Positions 34,834-38,402 of a stretch of DNA of 38,402 nt are shown here, piece after piece. The stretch comes from Alcaligenaceae bacterium. Its GTDB lineage: Bacteria; Pseudomonadota; Gammaproteobacteria; Burkholderiales; Burkholderiaceae_B. The translations under genes and the position numbers were made by a program. The notes beneath the pieces were generated by a model that saw nothing but the letters and a program-made list of their open reading frames with translations, was not told the origin of the DNA and did not search any database. How positions within the stretch are numbered: the stretch's first letter is position 1; each line of letters begins with the position of its first letter. The stretch spans positions 1 through 38,402 of the forward strand of contig CANKOW010000006.1 in assembly GCA_947484295.1 (NCBI GenBank). The letters run 5' to 3'.

Positions 34834-36291
34834 TTAAGCTTCGGAACCTGCCCCCACCGGATCCATACCTAATTCACGAAGCTTACGGGTAATGGTATTA
34901 CGTCCCATGCCTAATCTAGCCGCCGCTTCGACGCGACGGCCACGGCAGACTTCAAGCGAAGATTGCAGCAAGGTGCGTTCAAACTGCCGCGCCAGCACCG
35001 TCCAGACTTCTGGCTCTGAGCGCGACAGGCGGACATTTGCATCAAGCGCCAAAAGCTGTTGCCAAGTTTGAGCTGACCCCAAGTCTTGGGCTGCGCCAAC
35101 CTGAATCGCACTCGCCTTGGCTGCGCGCACCTCGGGCGGTAAATCTCCCATCTCAACGGTTTGCCCAGGCGCCATCACTGTGATCCAGTGACAAAAGTTT
35201 TCGAGTTGCCGAACATTGCCGGGATAATCAAACTGCGACAATGCCTGTACTGCGGCGTCTGACAGACGCTTGACAGGCACCCCGACTGCTCTGGCCGACA
35301 CCGACAAAAAGTGCTTAGCTAAATCAGCCACATCTTCGCGCCTTTCGCGCAACGCAGGCAGCCTTAAGCGGATGACATTTAAGCGGTGAAACAAATCTTC
35401 GCGAAACTTACCCTCTTGCACGCGCTCTTCAAGTGGTTGATGGGTGGCCGCCACGATCCTGACATCCACACGCACGGGTTGAGCACCCCCAACGCGATAG
35501 AAAGTGCCCTCTGATAACACACGTAGTAAGCGCGTTTGTAACTCAAATGGCATGTCACCAATTTCGTCTAAAAACAAGGTGCCACCGCCCGCCTCTTCGA
35601 AGCGCCCTCGACGCAACGCGTTTGCACCCGTAAAGGCGCCACGCTCGTGGCCAAACAATTCGGCCTCAAGCAAATCGCGCGGGATGGCAGCCGTATTGAG
35701 CGCAACAAACGGCCCTTTTGAGCGCGTGCCGTGGCTATGTAATGCGCGCGCGACCAACTCTTTGCCGGTGCCCGATTCACCTGTAATCAACACCGTGACG
35801 TTTGATTGCGCCAAACGACCGATGGCACGAAACACCTCTTGCATCGTGACCGAGGCCGATTGCGTCAACATCCCTTTATCTGTTGCAAGCGCCGCGGGTA
35901 ACGCAGCTTGAGCCGAGACTTCTTCTGCAGAAGGCTCTTGCATGGCTCGCGAAATCAGCGCAACCGCCTCATTGATATCAAACGGCTTGGCGAGGTAATC
36001 AAAGGCTCCGCCCTGAAACGCTGACACGGTGCTATCCAAATCACTGTAGGCGGTCATAATAATGACCGGTAGCGTCGGGTATTTTTCTTTGACTTCTTTC
36101 ATTAAGGTTAAGCCGTCTTTGCCCGGCATTCTGATATCCGATACCAGCGCCGAGGGCGATTCAAGTTTTAAGGCGGCCGAAACCTCAGACGCGTTTACAA
36201 AGCTGCGCGTAGGGATATTGGCGCGGCTGAGCGCCTTTTCAAGGACCCAGCGAATAGCTTGATCATCATCTACGATCCAGACTGGTTTCAT
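34834..36291 (-). CDS. ntrC: Nitrogen regulation response regulator NtrC
   Basis: Sigma-54-dependent activator of nitrogen assimilation genes, phosphorylated by NtrB. The ATG at 36291 gives 485 residues, overlapping the ntrB stop by one base; a TTG three bases upstream is less likely. The receiver domain (1-120) has Asp8/Asp9, the phosphoacceptor Asp52 (VSDIRMPGKDG) and Lys102. The AAA+ domain has Walker A GESGTGKE (171-178) and the sigma-54 contact loop GAFTGA (218-223). A Fis-type helix-turn-helix (VEAAARLGMGRNTITRKLRE) closes the protein. It is also called glnG. Confidence 0.97.
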   Translation of the reverse strand: MKPVWIVDDDQAIRWVLEKALSRANIPTRSFVNASEVSAALKLESPSALVSDIRMPGKDGLTLMKEVKEKYPTLPVIIMTAYSDLDSTVSAFQGGAFDYLAKPFDINEAVALISRAMQEPSAEEVSAQAALPAALATDKGMLTQSASVTMQEVFRAIGRLAQSNVTVLITGESGTGKELVARALHSHGTRSKGPFVALNTAAIPRDLLEAELFGHERGAFTGANALRRGRFEEAGGGTLFLDEIGDMPFELQTRLLRVLSEGTFYRVGGAQPVRVDVRIVAATHQPLEERVQEGKFREDLFHRLNVIRLRLPALRERREDVADLAKHFLSVSARAVGVPVKRLSDAAVQALSQFDYPGNVRQLENFCHWITVMAPGQTVEMGDLPPEVRAAKASAIQVGAAQDLGSAQTWQQLLALDANVRLSRSEPEVWTVLARQFERTLLQSSLEVCRGRRVEAAARLGMGRNTITRKLRELGMDPVGAGSEA

Positions 36292-37343
36292 CAAAGCGGC
36301 TCCATAGGTAGTTGCAAACGAAACTCGGTGTGTCCGGGTCGCGATTCAAATTCAATCACACCACCATGTTGTTGAATAAAGTCTTGGGCAAGGCTCAAAC
36401 CAAGGCCAGTGCCACCGTCTCGACCCGTCACGAGTGGATGAAAAATGCGGTCTTTTAAGCTTTCTGGCACCCCTGGTCCGTTGTCGGTGACCGTGACCAT
36501 CACCGCCATACGGTGTTGTTTGTGCCGCAATAACACTTGACGCGCAATGCGTGTTTTGATTGTGATGAGAGGTGACTGCGTTGGGTTGAAACCCGTCATG
36601 ATCTGCGCAGCATTACGCACTACATTCAACAGCGCTTGCATCACCCGCGCAGGATCAGCGCGAAACTCGGGCATTGAGGCATCGTAATCACGCAGCAAGG
36701 CGACATCGCGAAACTCGGCGCGCACCAGCGCACAGACTCTTTCGCATACCTCATGAATATTGACCGCCTGCCATTGAACCGGCATACGTTGCGGCGCGGC
36801 CAGGCGATCGACTAGAGCCTGCAGCCGGTCAGCCTCAGAAATAATGACGCTGGTGTACTCGCGCAGGGCAGGATCAGGTAATTCAGACTCAAGTAACTGC
36901 GCCGCACCACGCAAACCACCAAGGGGGTTCTTCACCTCATGCGCGAGGTTACGCAAAAGCTCGTGTTGGGTATCAATTTCGTCGACCAGCCGGATGCTGC
37001 GATCGACCAGTACACGTTGTTCTACATCTTTGATTTCGATCAACGCAGACCATTTGGGCTGCGTGATGGCCACCGAGGTCACAGCGACCTCAACGGTTTC
37101 GGCACCCCGACGCAAGAGAGCAAACTGTCGGCAATCTGCGACCTCACCACTGCAGGCTTGCTTCATAGAATGCTCGAGCGCACTGTCGCGGTCAAACAAA
37201 AAGGCGGCCGGCTGCCCTAATAGGTTGCGCCGAGACCGCCCAAACATCACTTCTGCTGCCGCATTCGCCTCTACGACTTCGCCAGTCGAGTTCAATAAAA
37301 GAACCGTTGTGGAGAGTAGATCGAAGGCTTCAGCGGAGTACAT
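36291..37343 (-). CDS. ntrB: Nitrogen regulation histidine kinase NtrB
   Basis: Soluble sensor kinase/phosphatase controlled by PII; it phosphorylates NtrC under nitrogen limitation. The protein is 350 residues: an N-terminal PAS domain (about 5-110, VLLLNSTGEVVEANAAAEV), the H box NLAHEVKNPLGGLRGAAQL with His135, the N box LNVVRNAAQIM, and the G boxes DNGPGVPE and GGTGLGLSLAQDF. It has no membrane segment, as expected. The gene is 45 bases downstream of glnA, and a hairpin lies just before its start. It is also called glnL. Confidence 0.97.
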   Translation of the reverse strand: MYSAEAFDLLSTTVLLLNSTGEVVEANAAAEVMFGRSRRNLLGQPAAFLFDRDSALEHSMKQACSGEVADCRQFALLRRGAETVEVAVTSVAITQPKWSALIEIKDVEQRVLVDRSIRLVDEIDTQHELLRNLAHEVKNPLGGLRGAAQLLESELPDPALREYTSVIISEADRLQALVDRLAAPQRMPVQWQAVNIHEVCERVCALVRAEFRDVALLRDYDASMPEFRADPARVMQALLNVVRNAAQIMTGFNPTQSPLITIKTRIARQVLLRHKQHRMAVMVTVTDNGPGVPESLKDRIFHPLVTGRDGGTGLGLSLAQDFIQQHGGVIEFESRPGHTEFRLQLPMEPL

Positions 37344-37348
37344 GGTAT

Positions 37349-37368
37349 TCGGGTCACACGAGACCCGA
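37349..37368 (-). promoter_or_regulatory. Stem-loop in the glnA-ntrB spacer
   Basis: TCGGGTC and GACCCGA form a 7-bp GC-rich stem with a 6-base loop (TCGTGT in the transcript). It ends 5 bases before the ntrB ATG and is not followed by a T run. It would cover the place where the ntrB ribosome binding site should lie, and no Shine-Dalgarno sequence is visible outside it. Comparable glnA-glnL spacers in enterobacteria hold a partial terminator. Confidence 0.5.
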
Positions 37369-37388
37369 CTCCAGGGTTAAACAGCAAA

Positions 37389-38402
37389 TTACAGGCTGTA
37401 ATACATGTCGAATTCGACGGGATGGGTCGTCATACGCAAACGATTCACTTCTTGCATTTTCAGATCCACGTAGGCATCAAGCATTGCATTACTAAACACA
37501 CCACCGCGGGTCAAGAACTCGCGATCCTTGTTGAGCTCGTCGAGCGCTTGCTCGAGCGAACTGCAAACGGTTGGGATCTTTGCATCTTCTTCGGGTGGCA
37601 AATCGTACAGATTTTTGTCTGCTGGATCGCCGGGGTGAATCTTGTTTTGCACACCATCCAGACCCGCCATCATCAAGGCCGAGAAGCACAAGTATGGATT
37701 CGCCAGTGGATCAGGGAAACGTGTTTCGATACGACGGCCTTTTGGATTGGCAACGTAAGGAATACGAATCGAGGCTGAACGGTTGCGTGCTGAATAAGCC
37801 AGCTTCACAGGCGCTTCATAGTGTGGGACGAGGCGTTTGTAAGAGTTGGTGCCAGGATTCGTGATCGCATTGAGCGCGCGAGCGTGCTTGATGATGCCGC
37901 CGATGTAATACAACGCAAATTCAGACAAACCAGCGTAGCCGTTGCCTGCAAACAGGTTTTGACCGTCTTTCCAGATTGACTGGTGAACGTGCATACCCGA
38001 ACCGTTGTCACCGACCACAGGCTTTGGCAAAAATGTTGCCGTTTTGCCATAGGCGTGTGCGACGTTATGTACTGTGTACTTTAGGATTTGATTCCAGTCG
38101 GCACGGGTCACCAGTGTGCTGAACCTGGTACCGATTTCCATTTGACCAGCGCCAGCCACCTCGTGGTGATGCACTTCAACAGGGATGCCGGCTTCTTCAA
38201 GCAACAAGCACATCTCTGAACGCATATCTTGCATTGAGTCAACCGGGGGCACTGGAAAGTAACCGCCCTTGACGCGCGGACGATGGGCCATGTTGCCGCC
38301 TTCAGAGTCGATGCTGCTCGACCAGTGGGCTTCGTCTGACTTGATCTTGACGTGGCAGCCTGACATATCGTCGCCCCAGGTCACGCCGTCGAACACAAAA
38401 AA
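37389..38402 (-). CDS. glnA: Type I glutamine synthetase (partial, N-terminus cut off)
   Basis: Makes glutamine from glutamate, ammonia and ATP; the target of the GlnD/PII/NtrBC cascade. The frame runs from the stop at 37389 off the right edge, giving 337 codons of a protein usually about 470 long; the missing part is the N-terminal domain. Visible motifs are [40 protein letters not shown]-like nucleotide/ammonia-site residues, [31 protein letters not shown] and [20 protein letters not shown]. The adenylylation site NLYDLPPEE is present, so GlnE-type control is expected. The gene order glnA-ntrB-ntrC is classical. Confidence 0.97.
   Translation of the reverse strand, partial: FFVFDGVTWGDDMSGCHVKIKSDEAHWSSSIDSEGGNMAHRPRVKGGYFPVPPVDSMQDMRSEMCLLLEEAGIPVEVHHHEVAGAGQMEIGTRFSTLVTRADWNQILKYTVHNVAHAYGKTATFLPKPVVGDNGSGMHVHQSIWKDGQNLFAGNGYAGLSEFALYYIGGIIKHARALNAITNPGTNSYKRLVPHYEAPVKLAYSARNRSASIRIPYVANPKGRRIETRFPDPLANPYLCFSALMMAGLDGVQNKIHPGDPADKNLYDLPPEEDAKIPTVCSSLEQALDELNKDREFLTRGGVFSNAMLDAYVDLKMQEVNRLRMTTHPVEFDMYYSL

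Noticed and set aside
36844-37380. Plus-strand open frame of 178 codons opposite ntrB
   Set aside because: Overlaps the histidine kinase core on the other strand; translation is Arg/Ser/Thr-rich and unlike any protein I know.

Overview
The window is chromosomal core sequence from a betaproteobacterium, most likely Burkholderiales and probably Alcaligenaceae-like. The assignment is an inference. It rests on the gene order rpsB-tsf-pyrH-frr-uppS-cdsA-dxr-rseP-bamA with a divergent map-glnD, on the cvpA/SPOR/folC/purF cluster, on the style of the proteins, and on a GC content that looks moderate by eye. I see no rRNA, tRNA, insertion sequence, prophage or CRISPR array. Genes are packed tightly; the only gene-poor stretch over 300 bases is the rpsB-map divergent region (9122-9507).

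Layout from left to right. (1) 1-9121, minus strand: translation and envelope block reading rpsB, tsf, pyrH, frr, uppS, cdsA, dxr, rseP, bamA, with bamA cut by the left edge. It supplies ribosomal protein S2, elongation factor Ts, UMP kinase, ribosome recycling factor, undecaprenyl and isoprenoid precursors, CDP-diacylglycerol, site-2 protease and outer-membrane protein assembly. (2) 9122-9507: AT-rich divergent region with three 21-bp tandem repeats. (3) 9508-13389, plus strand: map, glnD, dsbB. (4) 13410-17696, minus strand: folC, a DedD-like SPOR protein, cvpA, purF. (5) 17827-19549, plus strand: an EamA permease and an NRDE/TANGO2-family protein. (6) 19718-25163, plus strand: an SOS-controlled mutagenesis cassette imuA-imuB-dnaE2 behind a near-perfect LexA operator. 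(7) 25282-28924: yqeY-like gene, then minus-strand thioesterase and lipoprotein genes, then plus-strand DUF423 membrane protein and a thiolase/DUF35 pair closed by a strong terminator. (8) 29083-38402, minus strand: glnA (cut by the right edge), ntrB, ntrC, ridA, recG, ubiA, proC and a DUF945 protein.

Functional links. The ImuA/ImuB/DnaE2 proteins form the known alternative mutasome for damage tolerance. GlnD (uridylyltransferase), NtrB/NtrC and GlnA are successive parts of one nitrogen-sensing cascade, so much of the organism's nitrogen control lies in this window. The thiolase plus zinc-ribbon/OB-fold (DUF35) pair is the best candidate for an uncharacterised enzyme: the partners are probably obligate, but the substrate is unknown.

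I found no clearly new multi-gene system. The items most worth a second look are the helically phased 21-bp repeats between rpsB and map, the thiolase/DUF35 pair, the LexA operator and start arrangement of the imu cassette, and several intergenic hairpins, especially the one next to the ntrB start.
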